From NCBI RefSeq assembly GCF_005938385.1, contig NZ_VCRA01000020.1:58090-122089 (forward strand): DNA of 64,000 bases, written 5' to 3'. Shown in pieces: positions 26,127 to 34,984 of the stretch. Source of the DNA: Paenibacillus mesophilus (GTDB lineage Bacteria; Bacillota; Bacilli; Paenibacillales; NBRC-103111). A model generated the notes under the pieces. The model was not told the DNA's origin. It worked only from the letters and a program-made list of their open reading frames with translations, and ran no database searches. Both the position numbers and the translations under genes were made by a program. Position 1 is the stretch's first letter, and each line of letters starts with the position of its first letter.

Positions 26127-26287
26127 TATAAGAAAAGCTTCTAATCGAAGCCCTTTCCACGATGAATGACCCTGCGTAAGAGGTAGCTTTTCTTAGTACA
26201 GAAACTCGCAGCTCGCTTTAATGAGGCAGTGCTTCGCAGCTGCATTACTTTATCGAACTTAAACTTTCTGTATCGTTGAAAAGCTTC
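26127..26287 (+). repeat. Dispersed intergenic repeat, copy B, overlapping the kinase 3' end
   Basis: It starts TATAAGAAAAGCTTCTAATCGAAGC and contains TAGCTTTTCTTAGTA, CTCGCTTTAATGAG, CTTAAACTTTCTGTATCGTT and a second AAAAGCTTCGA edge. The order and sequence match copy D at 55987-56167. The repeat lies inside the reading frame of the ribokinase-like gene. Confidence 0.75.
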
Positions 26288-27184
26288 GACCTCTTGCCGA
26301 GTCGGCAGCGAGCTCTGCGCCCCGTGCCTTGTCACGGTGATCGCGGCCGCGATCTGCGCCTGCCGGATCGCCGCGGCCGCGTCTCTTGACGCCAAATAAC
26401 CGGCGACGAATCCGCCGATAAAGCTGTCCCCTGCCGCCGTCGTATCGACTGCTTTTACTTTGCGGGCCGGATACAGCGTCATACTGTCGCGGTCCGCATA
26501 ATAGCAGCCTTCCTCGCCCAAAGTGACAATGACCGCTCCGACACCTTGATCCATAAATTGACGGGCCGACTGCGCCAATGACTGTTCATCGATACGATCG
26601 AGCTCGGCCATGACCTGTAGTTCATGCTCGTTCGGAATCAAGAAGTCCACATATCGCAAAATGTGTTCGTCCAGCTTGCGCGCGGGAGCCGGATTGAGCA
26701 CGGTCGTTTTGCCGAGCTCCTTGGCCAGCTTTAGCGCATACGCTACCGTTTCGAGCGGGACTTCCAGCTGGAGAACGACGATTTCGCACTGCTCGATCGC
26801 CTGCCTCCGACTGTCGATATCTTCCTTGGTCAAGTCCCCGTTCGCTCCCGGCACGACGATAATATGATTGTGTCCGGCATCTTCGACCGTGACAACCGCA
26901 ATTCCGGTCGGGGCTTCCGACGCTGTCATCACCGCACTCGTATCCACGCCCGCTTCTTCAAGCGAACGAAGCAGAGCGGTGCCGTTGCCATCCGCGCCCA
27001 CCTTGCCGATCATGCACACCGGCGTTTGCAGCTTGCCGATCGCCGCAGCCTGATTGGCTCCTTTGCCGCCGGGAGCTTCCGACATGCCTTTCCCGTGCAG
27101 CGACTCGCCTTCCGCAGGCAGCTTCTCCACCGTTACTACGATATCCATATTCAAACTGCCGACAACGGCAATACTGGGCTTCAT
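26141..27184 (-). CDS. Ribokinase-like PfkB kinase with repeat-derived C-terminal tail
   Basis: Residues 1 to about 300 are a normal ribokinase-type PfkB kinase: VVGSLNMDIVVTVEKLP, the GGKGANQA substrate loop, NPAPARKL, PNEHEL, and the anion hole/catalytic base AVDTTAAGDSFIGGFVAG. It would phosphorylate ribose or another sugar or sugar acid. The last roughly 46 residues (from FQRYRKFKFDKV) are encoded by a dispersed repeat, so the protein is 347 residues where about 300 is usual. The tail is basic and probably disordered, so activity could be kept. The upstream LarA-like gene ends 22 bases before its ATG. Confidence 0.88.
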   Translation of the reverse strand: MKPSIAVVGSLNMDIVVTVEKLPAEGESLHGKGMSEAPGGKGANQAAAIGKLQTPVCMIGKVGADGNGTALLRSLEEAGVDTSAVMTASEAPTGIAVVTVEDAGHNHIIVVPGANGDLTKEDIDSRRQAIEQCEIVVLQLEVPLETVAYALKLAKELGKTTVLNPAPARKLDEHILRYVDFLIPNEHELQVMAELDRIDEQSLAQSARQFMDQGVGAVIVTLGEEGCYYADRDSMTLYPARKVKAVDTTAAGDSFIGGFVAGYLASRDAAAAIRQAQIAAAITVTRHGAQSSLPTRQEVEAFQRYRKFKFDKVMQLRSTASLKRAASFCTKKSYLLRRVIHRGKGFD

Positions 27185-27206
27185 TCGTCACACGCCTTTC
27201 CCGCAA

Positions 27207-28514
27207 TCAATCCGCGACGTTTCCCGACGCGTCGAACCGCCACTCCCGCGGAGAACCGTCAAGCTTCATCATCGGGTGCGCCTCCGCCTCGGCCGCCATA
27301 TTCTCCGAAACCAGTATATTGTGCAAAGCAAGCGTGTTCCGGATGCGCACGATCCGAACCCCCTCGGGGTCACGCCTCCCCGCCGTATACATCGCCGCGA
27401 AGACCGCTTCCCGATCGTCGTGCAGGATGATCGGCAGCTTGCCCCCCGATATTTCCATAGCGGTTATGACGTTCGTATACATCGCCGCGAAATCGATCTG
27501 CTCCACGACTTGGCGCGTCGTAAAATCGGCGATGCCGATGCCGACCGCGCTTCCTTTTGTTTCCGGGGTCAAGCCCCTTACAACGATTTTGTTGATCGAA
27601 GGGCCGTCGCCGAACGACCGGTCCGTACCGGAGCGACCGATCACGTTCGGGTCCATTCCGCTGCCGCTTATGTTTTTGCCGATCTCGTCCACAATCAGCA
27701 CATCGATATCGTCCAGCAAGAAGCGGGGCATCAGCCGCTTCGCTTCCGCCAGCAGCTCTTCTTCGCGTCCGGGAAGCAATTCCCGGGGGACGGCTTCGAG
27801 GAGAGCCGTCTGATGGTAAGCATCCTCCACGATGGCTACGCCGAACAGGAAAGGCGTACGTTCCATGATCAGCTTGCCGACCTCCGGCAGCAGCATGCCG
27901 AATCTATCCATCCCGAACCGGTGCAAATACGAGGCGCCTTTATGTTTGCCGAAGCCGATGCCGAGCATTTTCATAATGCCGCTTTCGATGGATGCCTTGA
28001 AATCCGTATGCGGCTTGATTCTCGCTACCGCGATAATTCCGTCAGCCTGCTCGTAGGCGGTGCGGTCAAAATGCACTTCAACTCCGTCAAGCACGCTTCC
28101 TAAACGGACCGTGTCCATAGACGCCGCGATCGGCGCGCCTATCTCGCGCTCGGTCACACCATAACCGGCGAGCACACGTACTTGTCCTTCCGCTGTTGCC
28201 CCTCCGTGGCTTCCCATAGCCGGCACGATGAAGGGGTCCGCGCCCAGCTTCCTCAGCTCGGCCACGACCGCCTTTACGATGCATGAGATGTTCTCGATCC
28301 CCCTGCTTCCAACTCCGACGGCGATTCGCATACCCGGACGGATTTTGCCGCGAATCGAATCTTTATGGAACTCGTCGCCTACCATCCGCTCGATCCGATC
28401 CGGATCGATCCCGCCGGATGCGAACTGTTGAATGACCGGCACCATGCGCGGCAGTCGAATGTCGCCTTCTGTTGCATAGCTTACGCGCCCCAGGTTGACG
28501 TTCATGCCTTTCAT
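27207..28514 (-). CDS. Second LarA-like nickel-pincer racemase/epimerase (DUF2088 family)
   Basis: This 435-residue paralogue of the protein at 8760-10031 conserves the same residues: R71, H103 in MGSHGGAT, H169 in KPHTDFKA, K182 in GIMKMLGIG and H198. The H103-H169 spacing of 66 and the K182-H198 spacing of 16 equal those of lactate racemase LarA. It would invert the hydroxyl-bearing C2 of a hydroxyacid, using a nickel-pincer nucleotide made elsewhere. It lies between a 2-hydroxyacid dehydrogenase and a sugar kinase in a seven-gene operon. The start follows AAGGAGGT at 11 bases. The substrate is unknown. Confidence 0.8.
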   Translation of the reverse strand: MKGMNVNLGRVSYATEGDIRLPRMVPVIQQFASGGIDPDRIERMVGDEFHKDSIRGKIRPGMRIAVGVGSRGIENISCIVKAVVAELRKLGADPFIVPAMGSHGGATAEGQVRVLAGYGVTEREIGAPIAASMDTVRLGSVLDGVEVHFDRTAYEQADGIIAVARIKPHTDFKASIESGIMKMLGIGFGKHKGASYLHRFGMDRFGMLLPEVGKLIMERTPFLFGVAIVEDAYHQTALLEAVPRELLPGREEELLAEAKRLMPRFLLDDIDVLIVDEIGKNISGSGMDPNVIGRSGTDRSFGDGPSINKIVVRGLTPETKGSAVGIGIADFTTRQVVEQIDFAAMYTNVITAMEISGGKLPIILHDDREAVFAAMYTAGRRDPEGVRIVRIRNTLALHNILVSENMAAEAEAHPMMKLDGSPREWRFDASGNVAD

Positions 28515-28543
28515 CCGGAGACTCCACCTCCTTCAAGAAGCGG

Positions 28544-29503
28544 TCATACCGGATTCGCCGGTTCCTTGCCCGCGAATACGTCCAACAGCGCTTGCGCCGT
28601 TACAAGCCCCACTCTATGATACGTTTCGGCCGTCTCGGCCGCCGTATGGGGCGTCGTAATGATATTGTCCAGCTTAAACAACGGGTTATCCGCCGATACC
28701 GGCTCGGATTCGTACACGTCGATTGCCGCCCCTACGATGGTCCGCGACTCCAAAGCCCGATACAGCGCCTGCTCGTCGACGAGCGCGCCTCGAGCGGTAT
28801 TGAGGAAGTAAGCTCCCCGCTTCATCTTGGCGAAAGCCGCATCATTCATCATATGACGCGTTTCTTTCAGGCTCGGCAAATGCATGCTGACGATATCTCC
28901 TCGCGATAACACCTCGTCGGAACTAACCAGCTCGACTCCGAGCTCCTCCGCCTTGGCCGTATTCGGATATTTATCATAAGCGATGATCGAGACGTCGAAG
29001 CCGCGCAGCTTTTTGGCGACCATTTGGGCAATGTTGCCGAATCCGAGCAGTCCGACCGTTTTACCGGCCAGCTCCTCGCCCACGTGCCGGTCCCAGTATC
29101 CCCGTCTGGCCGATTGATGCAGCGTCGGGACATTGCGGATCAGCGACAACAGCAGTCCTACGGTCAGCTCCGCCACCGCGTTCGCGTTTCCACCCGGCAC
29201 GTTCGTAACTTTTACGCCGTATTCCTTCGCCTTGGCCAAATCTATATTGTCCACGCCGACGCCGAAGCGGGCGATTGCTTTCAGCTTCGGAGCCAGCTTG
29301 AACACGGCCTCGTCCCAAGTGTCCACTCCGGCGACCACGCCGTCGATATCCGCAACGAGCGGAACAAGCTCCTCGAACGTATGCGGTCTGCCTACTTTGT
29401 TCTCGATAATTTCGCAGCCGCCCTCTTCGAGCATCCGTTTCGCTTCTGCGCACAGCACCGAATAATTCGTTGCGGTGACGAGCACCTTTTTCAAACCGCT
29501 CAT
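28544..29503 (-). CDS. D-isomer-specific 2-hydroxyacid dehydrogenase
   Basis: The 319-residue protein has the phosphoglycerate-dehydrogenase-like fold: the catalytic arginine in ARFGVGVDNID, the NAD motif GLLGFGNIAQ, LNTARGALVDEQAL, the glutamate in AIDVYESEP and the histidine in TTPHTAAET. It interconverts a D-2-hydroxyacid and a 2-keto acid with NAD(H). Its ATG overlaps the stop of the upstream permease by one base (TAATG). It is therefore part of the importer operon and probably oxidises the imported acid or its epimer. A serine-biosynthesis role is less likely given the context and the absence of an ACT domain. Confidence 0.88.
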   Translation of the reverse strand: MSGLKKVLVTATNYSVLCAEAKRMLEEGGCEIIENKVGRPHTFEELVPLVADIDGVVAGVDTWDEAVFKLAPKLKAIARFGVGVDNIDLAKAKEYGVKVTNVPGGNANAVAELTVGLLLSLIRNVPTLHQSARRGYWDRHVGEELAGKTVGLLGFGNIAQMVAKKLRGFDVSIIAYDKYPNTAKAEELGVELVSSDEVLSRGDIVSMHLPSLKETRHMMNDAAFAKMKRGAYFLNTARGALVDEQALYRALESRTIVGAAIDVYESEPVSADNPLFKLDNIITTPHTAAETAETYHRVGLVTAQALLDVFAGKEPANPV

Positions 29504-30333
29504 TATTTGACTCCTCCTACGGTCATGCCGCTAACCATATATTTGGAAGTGAACAGGTACATGATGACTACGGGAATCGAGGCAAGGATAGAACCGCCCA
29601 TCAGCGGACCCCAGGCGAATACGTCTCCCACGATCATATCCGACAAGCCGAGCGTCAGCGTTTTGTCCGACCCTTTGGTCACCACGACCAGCGCATACAA
29701 GTATTCGCTCCAGCACAAAGTAAAAGCAAAGATGAATGTTGCGGCTACACCGGGGGCGGCGAGCGGAAAAATGATATTGAGCATCGTGCGCGCCCGGCTG
29801 CAGCCGTCGATCATGGCCGCCTCTTCGATCTCGACCGGGATCGATTTGAAATACGAGATAAGCATCCAAGTCGCATAAGGAATCGTAATCGTCGGATAAA
29901 TCAGCATCAGCCCGTAAATCGAGTTGTTCAGGCCGATCAAGGAAACGAGCATATACAGCGGAATAAACAATACCGCTCTTGGCATCAAGTAAGCGTACAA
30001 TATGCCTCTGGAAACGACGCTTCTCCCGCGGAAACGCAGCTTCGCGATGGCGTATGCCGCCAGCATGCTGACCGCAATGGAAGCAAACGCGACAATAACG
30101 GAAACGATCAAACTATTCTTCACGTTAATAAGGAAATCTTTCTCGGTCACGAGTTTGACGTAAGCGGACCAAGTAAACTGCTTAGGCCAGAACGAAGGCG
30201 TCATATTGTAAATTTCGGCATTCGATTTAAACGACGTATTGAACATCCAATAAAGCGGAAACAAAGCGAATAGGAGCAAAACGGCCAATGTGACGTAGAC
30301 GAGTATCCGGTTCGCGATCGATTTATGTTCCAT
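29503..30333 (-). CDS. Carbohydrate ABC transporter permease, MalG type
   Basis: This 276-residue inner-membrane protein has six predicted helices. The EAA loop, which docks the ATPase, reads EEAAMIDGCSRARTMLNIIFPLAAPG. It is the second permease of the pair and lies 10 bases downstream of the MalF-type gene. No ATPase gene is present, which is usual for this class; a shared MsmX-type ATPase encoded elsewhere is expected. Confidence 0.93.
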   Translation of the reverse strand: MEHKSIANRILVYVTLAVLLLFALFPLYWMFNTSFKSNAEIYNMTPSFWPKQFTWSAYVKLVTEKDFLINVKNSLIVSVIVAFASIAVSMLAAYAIAKLRFRGRSVVSRGILYAYLMPRAVLFIPLYMLVSLIGLNNSIYGLMLIYPTITIPYATWMLISYFKSIPVEIEEAAMIDGCSRARTMLNIIFPLAAPGVAATFIFAFTLCWSEYLYALVVVTKGSDKTLTLGLSDMIVGDVFAWGPLMGGSILASIPVVIMYLFTSKYMVSGMTVGGVK

Positions 30334-30343
30334 GCCCCATCAC

Positions 30344-31216
30344 CTACTCATTCGAAGATAGCGAACGCTTCGTGACGAAGTTGATCAGCATGATCAATGG
30401 CGGCATCGTCAGAATCGCAATCGCGATCGCTTTACCGAGACTCATATTCAGAAATCCGATCGTATAGCTGAGCGTAGACAGCACCTGCGTACCGTTGGAC
30501 GGACCGCCGCGCGTCAGCAGCCAAATGATCTCGAAATCGTTCAGCGTCCAGATCGTGGTCATGACGGCAGCAAGTACCGTAACTTCCTTGACCGATGGCA
30601 GCGTCATGTATATAAACCGTTTGAACGCCCCGGCTCCGTCCAGCATAGCCGCTTCGTACATTTCTTTGGACAGCGTCTGCAGTCCGGCCAGAATGGCGAT
30701 CCCCATGAACGGAATCCCGCGCCATACATTGACCAAAATAACCGAAATCATCGCAAGATCCGGACTGGCCAGCCAGCCTACCGGCTTGGAGATCAGATGA
30801 ACTTTCAGCAGCAGGTAATTCAGCACGCCGCCCACATCGGAATAAATCCATTGCCAAGTAAAGACGGAAACGATCGTAGGAATCGTCCACGGCAGGAACA
30901 GCAATACCCGGAAGACGTTCCGGAACACGATTTTCTCGTTCAGGACAAGCGCCATGATCATCCCGAACACCGTCTTGCCGATAACCGCCACGAGCGTGAA
31001 CACGACCGTATTCCACACGGCTTTCCAGAACAGCGAATCCTTGACCAAGTCGATATAGTTGCCCAAGCCGATAAACTTTGCCGGCACCCCGACGACTTTA
31101 TTCGTAAAGCTTAAGTAAAGCGCCCATCCGAAAGGGACGACCATGACGGCAAGCAGATAAATCAATACGGGACTCATCAGCACGTAGGCAAGCTTGTTGT
31201 CCGTGTTCGTTCTCAA
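30344..31216 (-). CDS. Carbohydrate ABC transporter permease, MalF type
   Basis: This 290-residue permease has six helices, and its EAA loop is YEAAMLDGAGAFKRFIYMTLPSV. It pairs with the MalG-type permease just downstream and the binding lipoprotein just upstream to import a sugar or sugar acid. The gene starts at an ATG at 31216, 75 bases after the binding-protein gene ends. Confidence 0.93.
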   Translation of the reverse strand: MRTNTDNKLAYVLMSPVLIYLLAVMVVPFGWALYLSFTNKVVGVPAKFIGLGNYIDLVKDSLFWKAVWNTVVFTLVAVIGKTVFGMIMALVLNEKIVFRNVFRVLLFLPWTIPTIVSVFTWQWIYSDVGGVLNYLLLKVHLISKPVGWLASPDLAMISVILVNVWRGIPFMGIAILAGLQTLSKEMYEAAMLDGAGAFKRFIYMTLPSVKEVTVLAAVMTTIWTLNDFEIIWLLTRGGPSNGTQVLSTLSYTIGFLNMSLGKAIAIAILTMPPLIMLINFVTKRSLSSNE

Positions 31217-31291
31217 GTTTCATCCCGCCTAACTATCAGGCTGCGGAATAACCTATTCGATACCGGTTATCCGCAGCCATCTTTTTATTTG

Positions 31292-32614
31292 TTACTTTTT
31301 GTAAATATCTTCGATCTTCGTCTGCAAATCTTTGATTGCCGTCTCCGGCGTGTAGCTCGTCTCCAGCAGCAGCTTCTGGAACGCGTCGTTCACGATACGC
31401 AGATTGAACACTTCTCCCGCTTTCGGATTGTATTCTCCAGGGTAGCCGAGGAAGTAGAAGCCTTTGACGGAATCGACGAATGCTTTGTTCTTCTCATCCT
31501 GCCATACCGGCTCACTCGTAAGCTTTGAATAAACCGGACCGGTGAGCGGCGCGCCTTTCTCGATCCATGTTTTGTACCAGTCGGTGGCGAGCATGTATTC
31601 GACGAACTGCTTGGCCAAGTCTTTGTTTTTCGAATCTTTGAAAATACCCAGGTTGTTGCTGATGCCCGGTATGAACGTGCCTTTCGGTCCGGCCGGATAA
31701 GGAGCGATGCCGGTTTTCTCGTACAAGTCCGGATTGTCCTTCTTGATCGTGCTGAGCGTACTGCCGACGTTGAAAATCATCGCCGCTTGACCGCTCAAGT
31801 AAGCTTTGTTGTTCCCGCTGTCATCCCAGCCCAGCGCGCTTGGCGGCGTGCTCTTGTCGGTCAGGAAAATGTCGCGGATAAACTTCGTCGCTTCGACCGT
31901 TTCCGGCGTATTGGCGATGACCGTCTTGCCGTCCTTCGTATCGACCGAGCCGCCGTACGACCAGATGATGCCGCGGGTCAGGAATTCGGCGTCGGAGTTT
32001 CCTTTGCCGTAGCCCATGCCGGCTCCGTATACGCCTTTGCTCGGGTCGGTCAGCGCCTTGGCCATCTTCCTGAACTCTTCCCACGTTTTCGGAGGAGCGT
32101 CGAAGCCGGCGTTTTTCAGCAAATCTTTACGGTAGTACAGCACTTGGGACTCGGTCCAGAACGGGATCGCGTACTGCTTTCCTTGGAACGTAATCGCCTT
32201 CTTCATGCTCGCCTGCATGTCGCCGTTTTTGCTTTCGATCTTTTTGACCACATCGGTCAAATCCTCAAGCACGTCTTTGCCGTAAAATTGGCCGATCTCC
32301 TGATAGCCGAAGAAGGATACGTCCGGTACGGTTTTCGATTCGATCGCCGCCGACCACTTCGGATAAAAATCTTCATATGCAATCAGTTCGATATTGACGT
32401 TTACGTTATTATCGATGCCGAATTGCTTGGCCCGCTCTTGAATAAGCTTGTTTTGGTCTTCGAACAATTGCTTCTTCATCCAGAACGTCAGCGTCGGCTT
32501 GGACTTGCCGTCCGCCGTCGTCTCGCCTGCCGTCGTCTTGCCTCCCGTGCTGCAGCCTGTAACCAGCGCCGCAAGCAAAGTGGCTGCGCCCGCTCTCTTG
32601 ATCCATTGATTCAT
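31292..32614 (-). CDS. ABC transporter sugar-binding lipoprotein
   Basis: The 440-residue protein has a lipoprotein signal ending in the lipobox LVTGCS, then a family 1 extracellular solute-binding fold (TLTFWMKKQLF, VPDVSFFGYQEIGQFY, YAIPFWTESQVLYYRKDLL). It would deliver substrate to the two permeases downstream. I start at 32614, behind GGGAGG; the frame to 32689 has no better site. Upstream lies a nested inverted repeat (32643-32719) and further up a YesM/YesN system that is a good candidate regulator. Confidence 0.92.
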   Translation of the reverse strand: MNQWIKRAGAATLLAALVTGCSTGGKTTAGETTADGKSKPTLTFWMKKQLFEDQNKLIQERAKQFGIDNNVNVNIELIAYEDFYPKWSAAIESKTVPDVSFFGYQEIGQFYGKDVLEDLTDVVKKIESKNGDMQASMKKAITFQGKQYAIPFWTESQVLYYRKDLLKNAGFDAPPKTWEEFRKMAKALTDPSKGVYGAGMGYGKGNSDAEFLTRGIIWSYGGSVDTKDGKTVIANTPETVEATKFIRDIFLTDKSTPPSALGWDDSGNNKAYLSGQAAMIFNVGSTLSTIKKDNPDLYEKTGIAPYPAGPKGTFIPGISNNLGIFKDSKNKDLAKQFVEYMLATDWYKTWIEKGAPLTGPVYSKLTSEPVWQDEKNKAFVDSVKGFYFLGYPGEYNPKAGEVFNLRIVNDAFQKLLLETSYTPETAIKDLQTKIEDIYKK

Positions 32615-32642
32615 GCTTGATGACCTCCCGTATTTGTTGGGT

Positions 32643-32719
32643 ACTGTCGCGTAATTACCCACCTTATTGCCGATGCCTGCTCCCGGCATCTTAAAGCAGA
32701 TATGTTATTACGTGACAGT
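32643..32719. promoter_or_regulatory. Inverted repeat in the leader of the binding-protein operon
   Basis: ACTGTCGCGTAAT (32643-32655) and ATTACGTGACAGT (32707-32719) are complementary at 12 of 13 positions. Inside, GATGCC and GGCATC (32672-32690) form a second hairpin. It is about 30 bases before the start codon, and could be an operator or a leader RNA structure. Confidence 0.45.
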
Positions 32720-32908
32720 TCCTTGGTCGATTCCGGGCTTCCGATCCCCGATCGATTCGGGACATCGTCGCCTCCTGAATTAATAGTAAAGCGTTTCCCC
32801 TTCCGTTAAAATGACAACTATTTAACCTGGATGGCACAAAATTAACTAGATCGGATTACGAATAATTTCGCTTAAGCTCGGGAAGCTAAACTTAAGGAGG
32901 TGTAAATT

Positions 32909-33142
32909 TTGGTAAATAATCGCGAGCCATTCCCAAATGACAGTTCGGATGTTCAAAAGGAAATCAAGACGATCGGCGAAGTCGCAGCCGAAAATGATAT
33001 TACGAATGTCGAAGAACAAGGTCGATACTTCACAGAGTCGGCCAGCAAACATCAATATTTGAAATCGAATGCTTCGATCGTAGAACACTTGCTTACCAAT
33101 AAGATCGAGAAGGAAAAGTCGCATGAGATGAACAATAATTAG
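32909..33142 (+). CDS. Small hypothetical protein, 77 aa, TTG start
   Basis: A perfect TTAAGGAGGTG lies before a TTG start, and a strong terminator follows the stop codon, so this short frame is probably real. The protein is acidic to neutral, hydrophilic and without cysteines, signal or membrane segment. It starts VNNREPFPNDSSDVQKEIK and has Asn/Glu/Lys-rich helices. I do not recognise the family. Its AT-rich codons contrast with flanking operons, and it stands alone on the plus strand. Confidence 0.65.
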   Translation: MVNNREPFPNDSSDVQKEIKTIGEVAAENDITNVEEQGRYFTESASKHQYLKSNASIVEHLLTNKIEKEKSHEMNNN

Positions 33143-33146
33143 ACGG

Positions 33147-33174
33147 AAAAACCCTCCGAGGCGGAGGGTTTTTA
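33147..33174 (+). terminator. Terminator of the 77-aa gene
   Basis: AAAAACCCTCCG pairs with CGGAGGGTTTTT around AGG, five bases after the stop codon. Confidence 0.9.
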
Positions 33175-33297
33175 TCGTTTCAGAATGTTTAAGTTCGCTA
33201 AATCATTAAAGCGAACAGAAACATTCTGAACCAAGAGAAACTTCCGCTAAATCGCGGTCGCTCATCCTTGAAATACATCGATAGACGTTTTTCTTAC
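33172..33297 (-). repeat. Dispersed intergenic repeat, copy C (full unit)
   Basis: Read on the minus strand it runs from TAAGAAAAACGTCTATCGATG through GGATGAGCGACCGCGAT, GGAAGTTTCTCTTGGT and TTCGCTTTAATGATTTAGCG to ACTTAAACATTCTGAAACG. This is the clearest single unit, about 125 bases. It fills the gap between the 77-aa gene and the yesN-type gene. Confidence 0.8.
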
Positions 33298-33310
33298 AAA
33301 TTGAAAATAC

Positions 33311-34954
33311 TTAATGCTCCTCCACCGTCTCCAGCTTCTGCCGGAACTCCTGAGGCGTGAGCGAATAGTACTTTTTAAACACCTTGATGAAATAATTCGG
33401 ATTTTGATAGCCGAGCTGCAGGGCGACCTCATAGTTTTTCAGCGAAGGATCGGCAAGCAGGGCGGCGGCCTGCTCCATTTTCAGACGCAGCACGAAATCG
33501 CTCAAATTATCCCCCGTCTCCAGCTTGAAGATGCGCGACACGTGGACGGGATGCATGTACATATAATCGGCGATAGCCTGCAAGGAAACGTCTTCTACCA
33601 GATGCTTCTGCACGAACTGCTTGATTCTCCGCACCGTATTCTCGCGGTCGTTTCTCGTCTCATTCTCCATACACTGCAGCAGCAGCTCGAGCGACTGGAA
33701 CATCCACTGGTGCAAAGTTTCCAGGGAACGGCTCTGCGCCAAGCCGGTTACATCGGACAGGTGCGGCCCGATCATATCGGTCAGTTGGCGTCCGTTCTTG
33801 TGCGCGAACGAGCTGAACGAGGCGTATATGGAGAAGAATGCTTCCATCAGATGCTCCTGAGAGTCGGCCCATTTCTGGCTCAGCTCGCCCCAGATGCCGG
33901 TCAGCTTATCGTGAGTCCGTTCCCAATCCCCGGATTCGAGCAGGTGGACGAGCATCGGCGGCTCGTAAAGCCGCTGCAGGGCATGAACGGGAAGCTGCTC
34001 CAGCTCGTCCGAGGCATAAATAAGCAGGCCGCTCTGATTGCCTACTTGCTTGCGCATGGACAACAAAATTTCTTCATATAGTCGCTTGATGTCGACCGGG
34101 AACGATCCCCATCTGCTGATCAGAACGGATACGCTCCCTTTCAGAAAACGATCGACGCTGAGCTGCAGCTGGGAAGCCATCGACTGCAGCCGGTTTTCGG
34201 CTGTATGATGCTCCTGCCGGTCCCGATGAGCCTCGGAGAACATGACGAGGAATACCAAATAACCGTGCAGGTCTTTGCAGCTCCATAACCGGAACTCGTC
34301 CTCGAACAGCTCCTCCGCCATATTGACGACCGCGTACTCCATCAGCGACAAGCTGTAGAAATCAAGCTCGGCGAACCGGTCCTCGAGCCGGAACAGCATA
34401 AGAGCGAAACGCTCCTCGGCCGGTATCGGGATTTTGAGCGACTCCAGCTTCTGCCGCAGCCGTTCCGGCGAAATTTTCATCCCCTGCAGCAAGTCCCCAA
34501 GCAAATCCCCCTGAAGCTTAGGCAAATGCTCCTGAAACGCCTTCGCGACTCGTTCATATTGCCGGTTCTCATCCCGTTCCAGCTTAATTGCTTGAACGAG
34601 ATTTCCGACTTTGGCGAGCACCTCGTCGTCCCCGATCGGCTTCAGCAAATACTCGTGGGCATCGTGCTGAATCGCCTGCTGCGCATATGCGAACTCCGCA
34701 TGGCCCGACAGCAAAATGCATTTGACTCTTTTCCATTCCCGGCGGACGAGCGCAAGCAGCTCCAGCCCGTTCATGCCCGGCATGCGGATGTCGGTCATCA
34801 TAATATCGATCGTATTCGTCTTTAACAGCTCCAGCGCTTCATGGCCGGAATAAGCTTTAAATACGGTCGAGATCCCGATCTCGTCCCATGGAAGCGTATC
34901 GGCAAGGCTGTCTACTACACTGGCTTCGTCGTCGACGATGAGCAACTGAAACAT
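33311..34954 (-). CDS. YesN-type response regulator with AraC output domain
   Basis: The 547-residue protein has an N-terminal receiver (LLIVDDEASVV, phospho-acceptor D55 in IMMTDIRMPGMNG, lysine in YLLKPIGDDE). A long linker domain follows (about 130-430), then a C-terminal AraC helix-turn-helix pair (VSLQAIADYMYMHPVHVSRIF, QLGYQNPNYFIKVFKKYYSLTP). It is the last gene of the operon formed with the kinase at 34985 and the lipoprotein at 36679. It probably activates the importer operon that starts at 32614 on the same strand. Confidence 0.93.
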   Translation of the reverse strand: MFQLLIVDDEASVVDSLADTLPWDEIGISTVFKAYSGHEALELLKTNTIDIMMTDIRMPGMNGLELLALVRREWKRVKCILLSGHAEFAYAQQAIQHDAHEYLLKPIGDDEVLAKVGNLVQAIKLERDENRQYERVAKAFQEHLPKLQGDLLGDLLQGMKISPERLRQKLESLKIPIPAEERFALMLFRLEDRFAELDFYSLSLMEYAVVNMAEELFEDEFRLWSCKDLHGYLVFLVMFSEAHRDRQEHHTAENRLQSMASQLQLSVDRFLKGSVSVLISRWGSFPVDIKRLYEEILLSMRKQVGNQSGLLIYASDELEQLPVHALQRLYEPPMLVHLLESGDWERTHDKLTGIWGELSQKWADSQEHLMEAFFSIYASFSSFAHKNGRQLTDMIGPHLSDVTGLAQSRSLETLHQWMFQSLELLLQCMENETRNDRENTVRRIKQFVQKHLVEDVSLQAIADYMYMHPVHVSRIFKLETGDNLSDFVLRLKMEQAAALLADPSLKNYEVALQLGYQNPNYFIKVFKKYYSLTPQEFRQKLETVEEH

Positions 34955-34984
34955 CCGAATCCCTCCCCTTCGTCAATATACCGC

